Source: Bog-473 sp963834405 (lineage in GTDB: Bacteria; Actinomycetota; Acidimicrobiia; Acidimicrobiales; RAAP-2). From it: a stretch of DNA of 64,000 nucleotides. The DNA is taken from NCBI GenBank assembly GCA_963834405.1, contig CAWIBX010000007.1, positions 310,001 to 374,000 of the forward strand, given 5' to 3'. A program made the position numbers and the translations under genes. The notes beneath the pieces are model-generated. The model was not told where the DNA came from. It was given only the letters and a program-made list of their open reading frames with translations, and searched no databases. This document shows positions 26,085-35,409 of the stretch, in pieces (positions within the stretch are counted from its first letter, which is position 1; each line of letters begins with the position of its first letter).

Positions 26085-29000
26085 TTACGCGGTGTCATCT
26101 GCCCGACGACGCCGCCTCGCGATCAGCACGAGGACGCCACCGAGCCCGAGGAGGCCGGCCGCCACGGCCCACATGGCCTCGAGGTAGGCACCCGTGAAGG
26201 CCACGGCCGGGGCCGTCACCGGAGGGGCCGTCACCGGCGGAGCCGTGGTCGTCGGCGTCGGCGTGACGGCGGCCGCCGAGATAACCGGCACGCTGACCGT
26301 CAAGGTGACGGTGTTCGTGTGGCAGGTCGGCGTCGTGCAATTCGGCGTCCCGTCGTTCGTGAAGACCGCGAAGTTGGGGATGGTTTCGCCGTTGGTGTCA
26401 GTGCTGTTCACCGTGACCTGGAACGAAACCGTCACCGTGGAGGCCGCACCGACGCTGAGGCCGCTCCAGGTGATGGTGCCGCCGCTCTGCGAGACCTTGC
26501 ACCCCGAGACGCCACCACACGTCGCCGAGTTGGCCACGTAGGTGGTCCCGCTCGGGACCGCGTCCGTCATCGTGATCCCCGTGGCCGCCGCGTTCCCGGC
26601 GTTCTTGAGCGCCAAGGAGTACGTGACCGTGGAGTTCAGCGAGACGGTGGACCCCGAAGCCGGGCTCGAGCTCTTGACGACCGTGAGCGAGATCACCGGG
26701 TTGGTGACCGTCGACGAGCACGTGATCGGGGCGACCGCATCCGCCTTCACCGCCGTGACCGTGACGCCCTCCGTCGGGTTGCAGGTCCCCGACGTGATCG
26801 TCGCCGTGTTCACCACATTGCCGGTCTGGGTCGCCGACACGATGGCGCTGAAGTGCACCACCACGCTGTCGCCCGGCCCAAGGTGCACGTGAATCGTGAG
26901 GGTCGACCCGCTCGGCGTGACCGAGCACGCGTCACCCGTGGGCACCGTCCCGCACGACGGGGTTCCCGTCAGCTTGAGGTAGGAAGGCAAGGGGTCGGAG
27001 ATCGTGGCGTCACCGGGACCGTCGCCCTCGTTGCTGACGGTGACGACGTAGGGGATCGTCGATCCCGCGTCGACCGGCTTCCCGTTCCCGGGGGTGTCGT
27101 CCTTCGTCACCGAGAAGTTCGACGACGTCGCCAGGAAGCACTCGTTCGTGTCAACCGTGTCCGACGACCCGTTCACCGGCGGTGTCATGTTGTCGGAGGA
27201 ACTCTCGTAGTTGCCGTTCGTCGGCGTGAAGACGGCTCCGAAGCACCAGGTCCCCACCGAGGTCGGCGTGAACGAGGCCGACGTGGCCGTCGTCGTCGTG
27301 CCGCTGCCGGTCGCCCCGGCCGTACCGAGGCTGGTGTCGCCGGTCGTGCAGAGGGAACCGGACGAGGACGACGCCTTGCACACGTAGAAGGCGACGTTGC
27401 CCGTGGGCGTCCCGGCGACGGTGTTGCCCTCGCCGGAGATGGTCGCGGTGTCCGTGACCGTTCCTGTCGTGATGACGACAGAGCTCGCTGCCGCCCGGGT
27501 GGTGGTGTCCGTGGGCGCCGGGTTCACCGTGAAGCACTCGTTCGTGTCGATGGTGTCCGAGGACCCGTTGATCGGCGGGGTGAAGTTGTCCGAGGAACCC
27601 AGGTAGTTCGGATTCGTCGGCGCGAAGACCGCGCCGAAGCACCAGGTCCCCACAGAGGTCGGCCTAAACGATGGCGAGGTGGCCGTCGTGGTCGTGCCGC
27701 CGCCGGTGGCCGAGCTCGTCCCGACGCTGGTCGAGCTCGACGAGCACAGCACGCCGGACGGGGACGACGCCTTGCAGGCGTAGAAGGCCACGGAGCCCGT
27801 GGGCGTGCCGGCGGTCGTGTTGCCCTTGCCCGAGATCGTCGCCAGGTCCGTCACCGTGCCGCTCGGGCCGATGGTGACGTTGCCCGAGGCGGTCGTCGAG
27901 GTCTGCGAGCCGGCCGCGTTCACCGTGAAGCACTCGTGGGTGTCCACCGTGTCCGAGGACCCGTTCACCGGCGGGGTGAAGTTGTCCGAGGAGCTCAGGT
28001 AGTTCGGATTGGTCGGCGTGAAGACCGCGCCGAAGCACCAGGTCCCCACCGAGGGCGGCGTGAACGAAGGCGAGGTGGCCGTCGTGGTCGTGCCGGTGCC
28101 CGTGGCCGAGCTCGTCCCCACGCTGGTCGAGCTCGACGTGCACGGTACGCCGGACGGGGACGACGCCTTGCAGGCGTAGAAGGCCACGGAGCCCGTGGGC
28201 GTTCCGGCTGTTGTGTTGCCCTTGCCCGAGATCGTCGCCAGGTCCGTCACCGTGCCGCTTGGGCCGATGGTGACGTTGCCCGAGGCGGTCGTGCCAACCT
28301 GGGTCCCGGCCGGGTTGACCGTGAAGCACTCGTGGGTGTCCACCGTGTCCGAGGACCCGTTCACCGGCGGGGTGAAGTTGTCCGAGGAACCCAGGTAGTT
28401 CGCGTTGGTCGGCGTGAAGACCGCGCCGAAGCACCAGGTCCCAACCGAGGGCGGCGTGAACGAAGGCGAGGTGGCCGTCGTGGTCGTGCCGGTGCCCGTG
28501 GCCCCCGAAGTGCCCACGCTGGTCGAGCTCGACGTGCACAGCACGCCGGACGGGGACGACGCCTTGCAGGCGTAGAAGGCGACGTTGCCGGTGGGCGTGC
28601 CGGCCACCGTGTTGCCCTTGCCCGAGATCGTCGCCAGGTCCGTCACCGTGCCGCTCGGGCCGATGGTGACGTTGCCCGAGGCGGTCGTGCCCACCTGCGT
28701 CCCGGCCGGGCTGACGGTGAAGCACTCGTTGGTGTCGATCGATCCAGACGACCCGTTCACCGGCGGCGTGATGTTGTCCGACGAGGCCTGGTAGTTCGCA
28801 TTCGTCGGCGTGAAGACCGCGCCGAAGCACCAGGTGCCTGCAGACGGCGGCGTGAACGATGGCGAGGTGGCCGTCGTGGTCGTGCCGGTGCCCGTGGCCC
28901 CCGAAGTCCCCACGCTGGTCGAGCTCGTCGTGCACAGCACGCCGGACGGGGACGACGCCTTGCAGGCGTAGAAGGCCACGTTGCCCGTCGGCGTGCCGGC

Positions 29001-31052
29001 GGTCGTGTTGCCGTTCCCGGAAATGGTCGCAAGGTCGGTCACCGTGCCGCTCGGGCCGATGGTTACGTTGCCCGAGGCCGTCGTGCTCGTCGTCGAGCCG
29101 GCCGCGTTCACCGTGAAGCACTCGTGGGTGTCCACCGTGTCGGACGACCCGTTGACCGGTGGGGTGAAGTTGTCCGAGGAACCCAGGTAGTTCGGATTGG
29201 TCGGCGTGAAGACCGCGCCGAAGCACCAGGTTCCGGCGGACGTCGGCGTGAACGAAGGCGAGGTGGCCGTCGTGGTCGTGCCGGTGCCCGTGGCCGCCGA
29301 CGTGCCCACGCTGGTCGAGCTCGAGTTGCACAGCACGCCGGACGGTGACGACGCCTTGCAGGCGTAGAAGGCCACATCGCCCGTCGGCGTGCCGGCGGTC
29401 GTGTTGCCGTTCCCGGAAATGGTCGCCTTGTCGGTCACGGTGCCGCTCGGCCCGATGGTGAGGGAGGTCTTCTGGGTCTGGGTCGTCGTCGTCGTCGGAG
29501 CCGGGCTAACGGTGAAGCACTCGTCACTGCTGGTGTCGTTCGACACGAGGAACGCACCCGCGGCACCGCCGTAGTAGCCAGCGAAACACCAGGTGCCTGG
29601 GGCGTTCGGTGTGATCGATGGTGACTCCGCCGTGGACGTATTGCCCGTCCCCGGCGTCAGGGACACGGGAGGGCCGCCGCTTGGGATCTCGGTGCCGATG
29701 GTGCTGTTGCAGGTGGTGGCTGAGTAGGCGGCCAGGACCGAGGGGCTGCAGTAGTAGAAGGTCACCGAGCCCGTCGGGGCGGTTGCGTTCGTGGTGTTGG
29801 TCACCGTGGCCATGTCGTGCCAGGAGCCGCCGATCGTCGTTCCCGATTCCGCCACCGGGGTGGTGGAGGTCGTGGTACTCGCGCAGATGTTGAAGTTGGC
29901 CGGCCCGACGAAGTCCTTCAGGTCGCTGGTGAAAGTGGCCTGCGACGAGTGGGTCTCAGCCAAGACGGTGCCGGTGCAGATGTTTCCGAGACCGAGCCCC
30001 GTCAGGTCGAGGCCGCCCTCGACGAACTGAGTGGCCGGCACGTTTGAACCGAGAGGCGAAACAGCGCACACCCAGCCGCCACACGGGGTTCCGCTCGTTG
30101 CCCCACCGTTCTCGGCCACCCCCACCGAGCCAGCTGGGACGGTCACGGCCACGTAGCTGCCCGAGCTGCCGCACGGGGTGCCGATCGGTTGGCCACACTC
30201 CCACTCGTAGATGTTCGGCGATGGCGTGCCGCCGCCGTTGACCCAGTCGAACTCGATGGCAAAGTCACCTTGCGTGCGCGGCGTGTTCAGGTTGCCGCTG
30301 CAGCCGGCGAAGCTCGCAGTCTGCTGCAGGAACTCGACGTCGACCGCGTCGTTACCGCCGGATCCGGCGCGCTCGATCCCGAACCAGATTTCCTTGTCAC
30401 CGGGGGACGTGTCCCACGTGTCGGACGGGTTCTGCGTCTTGCTCTGCTGCGTGCGGGCGACGACATAGGCGTCGCTCAGGTCGTCCTTGGTGTTGACAGG
30501 GCCTGGGGTGGTGTAGGAGGTGCTGCCGCCGAACTTCTGGCCACCGTGGAACGTCGAGGCGTCACCCACAGTTGTGCTGCCACACCCTGCAGTGTTCGGG
30601 AACTGGCTCGATGGGTCGGTGATGAACTGGCGGGCCAGGATGCTCGAGTCGCCGTTCACGTTCTGTGGCGCCGTCGGCTGGAATGGACTGGTCGAGCTCG
30701 GGGTTGGATTGGTCAGACTCGTGGCCCCGTACTGTCCGCAGTTGAACAGCCCATGCGTGCCGGCCAGACCGATGCCGCCGTTCGTGCAGCTCGATGTGGA
30801 TCCCTCGTTCCCCCAGCCGAACTGGTTGGTACCGTTGGACACGTATTTGATGTTGCCGTCCAACGCCATCCACCCGGACAGCTGACCGGTCGCGGCACCA
30901 GACGGCGCCGCCGCTATCAGGTTGAAGCTGAGGATGGTCGCGCCGAGGATGGCGCACGAGATCAGGCCACGCACCATCACCCCGCCGACCTCTGGTCGTC
31001 CGTCCAACGCCTGGCCCAGAAACCACCGCCGAAGTTTCCGAGAAACACCCAT
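26085..31052 (-). CDS. Giant secreted repeat protein with DUF11 domains and a sortase-like C-terminal anchor
   Basis: 1,655 residues. Residues 27-54 form a signal peptide (ISCAILGATILSFNLIAAAP). Residues about 55-370 form a Cys-containing N-terminal domain (GQLSGWMALDGNIKYVSNG). About 380-1,310 hold one divergent and six close copies of a roughly 132-aa Ig-like repeat, each with GTPTGxVAFYACKASSPSG, TWCFGAVFTPTN and ECFTV, so four conserved Cys. Then come two DUF11 domains (about 1,312-1,440 and 1,454-1,590), a Thr/Pro linker, and a tail VAFTG, hydrophobic helix, RRRRR. That tail resembles LAXTG class E sortase signals. No sortase is in the window. It is probably a wall-bound adhesin or stalk. 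Terminator-like CCGGC/GCCGG lies about 35 bp downstream. Confidence 0.9.
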   Translation of the reverse strand: MGVSRKLRRWFLGQALDGRPEVGGVMVRGLISCAILGATILSFNLIAAAPSGAATGQLSGWMALDGNIKYVSNGTNQFGWGNEGSTSSCTNGGIGLAGTHGLFNCGQYGATSLTNPTPSSTSPFQPTAPQNVNGDSSILARQFITDPSSQFPNTAGCGSTTVGDASTFHGGQKFGGSTSYTTPGPVNTKDDLSDAYVVARTQQSKTQNPSDTWDTSPGDKEIWFGIERAGSGGNDAVDVEFLQQTASFAGCSGNLNTPRTQGDFAIEFDWVNGGGTPSPNIYEWECGQPIGTPCGSSGSYVAVTVPAGSVGVAENGGATSGTPCGGWVCAVSPLGSNVPATQFVEGGLDLTGLGLGNICTGTVLAETHSSQATFTSDLKDFVGPANFNICASTTTSTTPVAESGTTIGGSWHDMATVTNTTNATAPTGSVTFYYCSPSVLAAYSATTCNSTIGTEIPSGGPPVSLTPGTGNTSTAESPSITPNAPGTWCFAGYYGGAAGAFLVSNDTSSDECFTVSPAPTTTTTQTQKTSLTIGPSGTVTDKATISGNGNTTAGTPTGDVAFYACKASSPSGVLCNSSSTSVGTSAATGTGTTTTATSPSFTPTSAGTWCFGAVFTPTNPNYLGSSDNFTPPVNGSSDTVDTHECFTVNAAGSTTSTTASGNVTIGPSGTVTDLATISGNGNTTAGTPTGNVAFYACKASSPSGVLCTTSSTSVGTSGATGTGTTTTATSPSFTPPSAGTWCFGAVFTPTNANYQASSDNITPPVNGSSGSIDTNECFTVSPAGTQVGTTASGNVTIGPSGTVTDLATISGKGNTVAGTPTGNVAFYACKASSPSGVLCTSSSTSVGTSGATGTGTTTTATSPSFTPPSVGTWCFGAVFTPTNANYLGSSDNFTPPVNGSSDTVDTHECFTVNPAGTQVGTTASGNVTIGPSGTVTDLATISGKGNTTAGTPTGSVAFYACKASSPSGVPCTSSSTSVGTSSATGTGTTTTATSPSFTPPSVGTWCFGAVFTPTNPNYLSSSDNFTPPVNGSSDTVDTHECFTVNAAGSQTSTTASGNVTIGPSGTVTDLATISGKGNTTAGTPTGSVAFYACKASSPSGVLCSSSSTSVGTSSATGGGTTTTATSPSFRPTSVGTWCFGAVFAPTNPNYLGSSDNFTPPINGSSDTIDTNECFTVNPAPTDTTTRAAASSVVITTGTVTDTATISGEGNTVAGTPTGNVAFYVCKASSSSGSLCTTGDTSLGTAGATGSGTTTTATSASFTPTSVGTWCFGAVFTPTNGNYESSSDNMTPPVNGSSDTVDTNECFLATSSNFSVTKDDTPGNGKPVDAGSTIPYVVTVSNEGDGPGDATISDPLPSYLKLTGTPSCGTVPTGDACSVTPSGSTLTIHVHLGPGDSVVVHFSAIVSATQTGNVVNTATITSGTCNPTEGVTVTAVKADAVAPITCSSTVTNPVISLTVVKSSSPASGSTVSLNSTVTYSLALKNAGNAAATGITMTDAVPSGTTYVANSATCGGVSGCKVSQSGGTITWSGLSVGAASTVTVSFQVTVNSTDTNGETIPNFAVFTNDGTPNCTTPTCHTNTVTLTVSVPVISAAAVTPTPTTTAPPVTAPPVTAPAVAFTGAYLEAMWAVAAGLLGLGGVLVLIARRRRRADDTA
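27100..29500 (-). repeat. Tandem coding repeats, about 396-bp period, six copies
   Basis: The same block recurs at about 396-399 bp spacing; equivalent points lie near 27,800, 28,195, 28,591, 28,987 and 29,385. Copies differ mostly at silent or Thr/Ser/Ala positions and keep the frame. The high DNA identity between copies makes this stretch prone to recombination and misassembly, so copy number may vary between strains. Confidence 0.9.
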
Positions 31053-31094
31053 TTAGTTCTCCCGCTCTGTCCACATCGCCAAAGTCGCGGCAAC

Positions 31095-31114
31095 CATAGG
31101 CCTAAAGGCCTATG
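31095..31114. promoter_or_regulatory. Perfect 20-bp palindrome upstream of the giant repeat protein
   Basis: CATAGGCC TAAA GGCCTATG lies 43 bp before the start codon of the 1,655-aa gene. It is symmetrical in every arm base. A related 20-mer, CATAGGGCTTTGGTCCCACT, lies at 31485-31504. The shape resembles NarL/FixJ-type boxes such as the DosR box, but with GGCC arms. Probably an operator; a hairpin in the 5' leader is the alternative. Confidence 0.5.
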
Positions 31115-32037
31115 CCCCGCACCCGAATAATAGGCTCCCCCGTTGCATCAGGCTCACGAAATTTTCGCCGTGAACAGCGCTTTGGCGCGGCTTGGACACC
31201 ATCTGTTCGCAGAATCACCCATTGGCGCAATCTGAATGCGCTCGGGTTTACCAGCGTGTCATCGTGTAACGCGGCGCTGTAGCCAGGCAAGACGTACTGC
31301 CGACGTCCCATCTCTCCCCAGCCGCCTGGCCTGCTCACCGCTCACCCGAAGTGATTCGTTCACCCCGAGTTCAAACAACGCGAGTCCTTATTTAATTGTC
31401 GCGTCGTTGACTCAACCGGACGGCCGCTTAGACCGATACCGCCGCCTCGTGGACCATTTCGACGCGGCGGCCCGCATCGGCTCCCATAGGGCTTTGGTCC
31501 CACTGGGCCGGCCCTCTGCAACGCCGACGGTCGCGCGTCACCGTCTACCCGAACGCGACCACGGTGTTCTGCCCACGGACCTCCTGTGGCCGACCAATAG
31601 CCCGACCTGACTTCTGCCCGGCGTGCAGCCCGTCTCGCGTCGAGGGCGACCCTGTATCGATCACGATCCCGTGCCATTTCGCCGGCGACGGACGCACCTC
31701 TGGTCGCGATCGGTACGCGACGCGTCTGCGTCCTCAGATCCGCGCTTGTGATGCCCACATTCACCTCTCCCGAAGAGGGGTGGCGGTAGTCAAAACGAGC
31801 CTATGTGCACGGGCCGTTGCAAAATCCTGTACGCCAGCTCACGATCGTGGCAAAAACCCGCGCGCAAGCGGAGGCCGCGACCGTCGAGGCGGTTCAGTCA
31901 GGTGGATCCGTCGCGCCCCGAAAATCCGAAACTGGGGTCTTGACTCAAAGAGGATTTGCTCGCGACACTCTCGATACCAGGGACTCGCCGCCAGTAAAGG
32001 CGCCGCCCCCAACCGTTTTTCGCTTCGTTGCCGCGGT
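31115..32037. other. Long intergenic region, no gene seen
   Basis: More than 900 bp between two divergent surface-protein genes with no reading frame that looks like protein on either strand and a lower GC content than the flanks. It holds the second palindrome-like 20-mer (31485-31504). It is probably a regulatory region for the divergent genes; a small RNA is possible but not shown. Confidence 0.5.
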
Positions 32038-32051
32038 TACGCTCATCCGTG
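32038..32051 (+). promoter_or_regulatory. Candidate leaderless promoter of the second phosphoesterase
   Basis: TACGCT (32038-32043) fits the -10 pattern TANNNT and sits 8 bp before ATG 32052 (a GTG is at 32049). There is no Shine-Dalgarno, which agrees with a leaderless transcript. Confidence 0.35.
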
Positions 32052-33419
32052 ATGCCTCGAACCTCTCACGAGGCCTCGCGCCAGCGCGCACTCACAGCCC
32101 TGGCGACCGGCGCGGCGCTCTTCACCCTCCTGGGGACGACCTCTGCTGCCGCGGCACAGCCGCCCGGCGTCACGCGCGCCGCCCTCCCGCCGGGCAAGAT
32201 CAACCACGTTCTCGTGATCGAGCTCGAGAACGAGGGGTACGCGACCACGTTCGGGCGCCGATCTCCTGCCACCTACTTGAACGGCACGCTCCGTTCGAAG
32301 GGCGAGCTGCTGCAGAACTACTACGCGATCGGCCATGCCAGCCTCGACAACTACATCGCCCAGGTGTCCGGTCAGGCTCCCAACGTGGACACACAGGACG
32401 ACTGCTCGGACAGCGATCACGCCTTCGTCAACGTGACCCCGGCCAGGCCCGACGCCGACCAGGCCACCAACCCGGGACAGGTGGACGGGTACGGCTGTGT
32501 CTACCCCGCCTCGGTCCCCACTATCGCCTCGCAGCTCGACGCAAAATACCCGCCCAACAACGAGACCCACGTGGCCGCCTGGCGGGCCTACGAGCAGGAC
32601 ATGGGCAACACGCCGTCGCGCGACCGCGGAACGTCGGACCCTACCGGCGGTACCGACTGCGCGCATCCTGCCATCGGCGCCACCGACACTGCCGAGACGG
32701 CCACGCGGACTGACCAGTACGCCAACCGGCACAATCCGTTCGTCTGGTTCCATTCGGTGATCGACAACACGGCGGAGTGCAACGCCAACGTGGTCCCGCT
32801 CGGGAGGCTGGCCGCCAACGGCAGCCCTGCCCCGAGCGGCCACCTTGCCAAGGACCTCCGCCGCGAGAGCACCACGCCGCGATTCGGCTTCATCACACCC
32901 AACCTGTGCAACGACGGCCACGACGCCACCTGCGCCGGGCCAAACAGCACGGGCGGCTACGTGGGCGGTCTGACCGGTGCCGACGAGTTCCTCCACGCCT
33001 GGATGCCCCTCATCCTCGACTCGCCCGCCTACAAGCACGGCGACATGCTGGTGGTCATCACCTTCGACGAGGCCGATTTCGGCGGCCCTGGCTCCGGCGC
33101 CGCGTGCTGCAACGAACAGCCCGGGCCAAACACGCATGCACCGGGCAACGCGGGCGCCTCGAAGGACAGCGCCGCACCAGGGGGAGGACAGATCGGTGCG
33201 CTGCTGCTCAACTCCAGGTACATCGTGCCCGGCTCCACGGACACCACGGGCTCCTACAACCACTACTCGGCGCTGCGCAGCTACGAGGACCTCCTCGGGT
33301 TGACCACCGGAGGCGCCGACGGCGAAGGTCACATCGGCTACGCGGCCGCCAAGGGGCTCGCCCCTTTTGGCACCGACGTCTTCCCGACCAAGCTCAGCCG
33401 GGGCTCCAAGGACCAGTAA
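32052..33419 (+). CDS. Secreted phosphoesterase (PF04185), second copy
   Basis: 455 residues, a close paralogue of the protein at 17,920-19,320 and colinear with it: NHVLVIELENEGYATTFG, SLDNYIAQVSGQAP, the PGQVDGxGCVYPA block, FGFITPNLCNDGHDATCAG, VVITFDEA, YNHYSALRSYEDLLGL. A Sec signal peptide ends near TSAAAAQ. Both copies keep the same metal-ligand regions, so both are likely active acid phosphatases or phospholipases. It lies next to surface-protein genes rather than a LysR gene. Confidence 0.92.
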   Translation: MPRTSHEASRQRALTALATGAALFTLLGTTSAAAAQPPGVTRAALPPGKINHVLVIELENEGYATTFGRRSPATYLNGTLRSKGELLQNYYAIGHASLDNYIAQVSGQAPNVDTQDDCSDSDHAFVNVTPARPDADQATNPGQVDGYGCVYPASVPTIASQLDAKYPPNNETHVAAWRAYEQDMGNTPSRDRGTSDPTGGTDCAHPAIGATDTAETATRTDQYANRHNPFVWFHSVIDNTAECNANVVPLGRLAANGSPAPSGHLAKDLRRESTTPRFGFITPNLCNDGHDATCAGPNSTGGYVGGLTGADEFLHAWMPLILDSPAYKHGDMLVVITFDEADFGGPGSGAACCNEQPGPNTHAPGNAGASKDSAAPGGGQIGALLLNSRYIVPGSTDTTGSYNHYSALRSYEDLLGLTTGGADGEGHIGYAAAKGLAPFGTDVFPTKLSRGSKDQ

Positions 33420-33726
33420 CTGGACCCGGAATCCGCCTCCTTGGGCTTCACCTGGTCCCGAAGGGCTCGGGTGATCGGGTCAAGACCGGCGCCACCCCGT
33501 CTACGTGAAGGCTTACCTGCCGGCCCTCGCCGCCCGAGTCATCGCTCACGCGGCGCGGCCCTTGGCCCTCTCGCGCGGTGCTGATTCTTCGCCGGTGAAT
33601 GAAGACGTCAACTCGGTGGACCTGACCGAACCGACATGATGCTTCCGCTTTCGGTGTGTCTTCTTCCCCTATCGCCGGGATTCCGCTGGTGGTAGCTTTG
33701 GACCCCTCTCAACCAAGGGGGAAGGG
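33420..33726. other. Intergenic region with promoter-proximal GCTTTGG element
   Basis: No gene is seen. At 33693-33707, about 20 bp before the next start, TAGCTTTGGACCCCT shares the core GCTTTGG-CC with the 31,485 element. The ribosome site AAGGGGAAGGG directly precedes ATG 33727. Confidence 0.35.
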
Positions 33727-34506
33727 ATGCACCTACGGCGAATCGTTACGCTCCTCGCAGCGACCACTGGGTCGCTTTTCGTCGGCACCGGTGTACTCGC
33801 CGGTGTCGATGCCAGTGCCACCACCACTCCGACGGTGCAGGCGCAGCCCTCGACAAATGTGGACGACGGTCAAGTGATCACGGTGACCGGCTCGGGGTTC
33901 ACCCCGAACGCCACGATCGCTGTCATCGAGTGTCAAACTGGGGCGACGAGTGAAGCCGGTTGTGACCTCTCGACCTATATTTTGACCACGGCATCTAGTG
34001 CCGGGACCTTCTCGACGCCCTATATCGCGTCACGCTATCTGCACCTCTCGACCACGATTGATTGTGCGGTTTCTGGCGCTTGCGGCCTCGCTGCCGCGAA
34101 CTACAGCAACTACGCGGAGGCAGCTTCGACTCCTCTGACCTTCAATCCGGCCGCGCCCGCTCCCCCAGCTCTCGTGCTCGGCGCGTCGCTTTCGCACACG
34201 GGCACGGTCGACCACAAGACGGGTGTGGCGACGTTGTCGGGCACCATCACCTGTAACCGCCCGGTAATCGCTTCAGTCAGCGGCGAACTCAGCCAGGTGT
34301 ACCACCGTTTCATCTTCAGCAGCTACTTCTCAGTCAGCGTGCTCTGCACCTCATCGAACAACTGGAGCGCCGTGGTCCAGCCAACAAATGGTTTGTTCGG
34401 ACACGGCACCGCCTCGGTTAGCGGCTATGCGAGCGGGTACATCGGCGGAACGTCGAGCCAAGTCAACATCTCTGGCACGGTGACACTCAGCTATTCGAAG
34501 AAGTAG
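33727..34506 (+). CDS. Secreted protein with neocarzinostatin-fold domain
   Basis: 259 residues with a Sec signal peptide (cleavage near VDASA). Residues about 35-140 match the enediyne-apoprotein (neocarzinostatin) fold seen in many actinobacterial exported proteins: TVQAQPSTNVDDGQ, ITVTGSGFTPNATIAVIEC, with paired Cys. The C-terminal 110 residues form a separate beta-rich domain with two Cys (TITCNRP, VSVLCTSS). No enediyne synthase is nearby, so it is not a chromophore-binding antibiotic carrier by context. The role is unknown, probably surface or secreted binding. Confidence 0.8.
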   Translation: MHLRRIVTLLAATTGSLFVGTGVLAGVDASATTTPTVQAQPSTNVDDGQVITVTGSGFTPNATIAVIECQTGATSEAGCDLSTYILTTASSAGTFSTPYIASRYLHLSTTIDCAVSGACGLAAANYSNYAEAASTPLTFNPAAPAPPALVLGASLSHTGTVDHKTGVATLSGTITCNRPVIASVSGELSQVYHRFIFSSYFSVSVLCTSSNNWSAVVQPTNGLFGHGTASVSGYASGYIGGTSSQVNISGTVTLSYSKK

Positions 34507-34530
34507 GCGAGGGACTTCAGGTTCCTTCGC
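34507..34530 (+). terminator. Hairpin directly after the neocarzinostatin-fold gene
   Basis: GCGAGGGA, loop CTTCAGGT, TCCTTCGC: an 8-bp stem with one G-U pair starting at the base after the stop codon. Its middle, GGGACTTCAGGTTCC, also resembles the palindromic boxes noted upstream, so it may have another role. Confidence 0.45.
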
Positions 34531-35409
34531 ATTCCGGGACTCAGTTGTAGATCGCAGGCACGGACTTTTCGACCCGTATGAGTGCCGGCCTGGGGACAGG
34601 GTCATACCGGGTCTCGCTGTCCCTTCGCTGGCTCCTCCCTGGACAGCGCGGCCCATCTAGTTGACGAAGGAGCGTCGTCGGCGGCACTTTCAGCATCGCC
34701 CGTGACGCAAGGAGCCGTTAGGCCCCGTTTGGCGAAGCCGGGCGGTAGAGGGCGTGCGGGCGCGGCGAGGAGCGAACCATCAGCCCGGTGGAGTGCGGGC
34801 TGACCCCCAGCAAGGGAATCTTCGTCCGAGAGGGGGTCAGCCACACCCACCCCCAACCCTGAGGCGCGTCCGGGGTGTCGGAGGCGAATCCCATGCCCGT
34901 TCGCGTATCTCGGGTACTCCATTATTGGCACCGGAGTTGCCACATAGGCAATGGCCTGGGGCTCTCGTTTTTGGTGCAGGGACCCCGATTTTTGTGCAGC
35001 CGTCCCCGACGGGGCAAGGCGCTCCCACGCAAGCCGGGCTGGAGTTGGCCCAGGTCAACCGTCGGACGACGTGTGACTCCTCTGCCACCGATTCCCCAAC
35101 AACCGTGACAGGCCATCTGAGCATTCCGATGAATCCGTACACCAGTTCCGACGTTTTCGTACACGTCCGGCGCACCGGTGGTCGGAGGCCGCATAGCGGC
35201 CGACGGCAGGTTCTGGCTATCCCCTGACGTTCACCTCCTTGATGGTCTCGGGCGGGCAGTCTGTCATGGTCGGCACGACCGTGGCGCTTGTCGCCGCGGA
35301 GGCGTTGACCCACGACGATGGGCGGGTGTCAGGGTTCAGCCACCTCGGTTCGTGGCCTCCTGGGGCCACACAGAAGGAGGCGTTTGGCGCGATCGGTGCC
35401 CCATGGCCG
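34531..35409. other. Region before the IS element: no confident gene, inverted repeat present
   Basis: No reading frame here has convincing protein character from end to end. A 10-bp perfect inverted repeat, GCTGACCCCC (34799-34808) and GGGGGTCAGC (34832-34841), has a 23-nt loop. A plus-strand frame at about 35,197-35,415 has coding-like third positions but likely includes the IS terminus. The region probably contains gene debris next to the insertion. Confidence 0.4.

Noticed and set aside
26319..29348. A 1,009-codon open frame on the plus strand opposite the giant repeat protein
   Set aside because: It is Arg/Gly/His-rich, mirrors the repeat period and has no domain or signal. It is an antisense by-product of GC-rich codon use.
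27100..29500. CRISPR or satellite-like array
   Set aside because: The period is about 396 bp, always in frame and translates to conserved Ig-like repeats, so it is coding.
33727..34506. Enediyne antibiotic biosynthesis
   Set aside because: Only the apoprotein-like fold is present, with no polyketide synthase or tailoring gene in the window.
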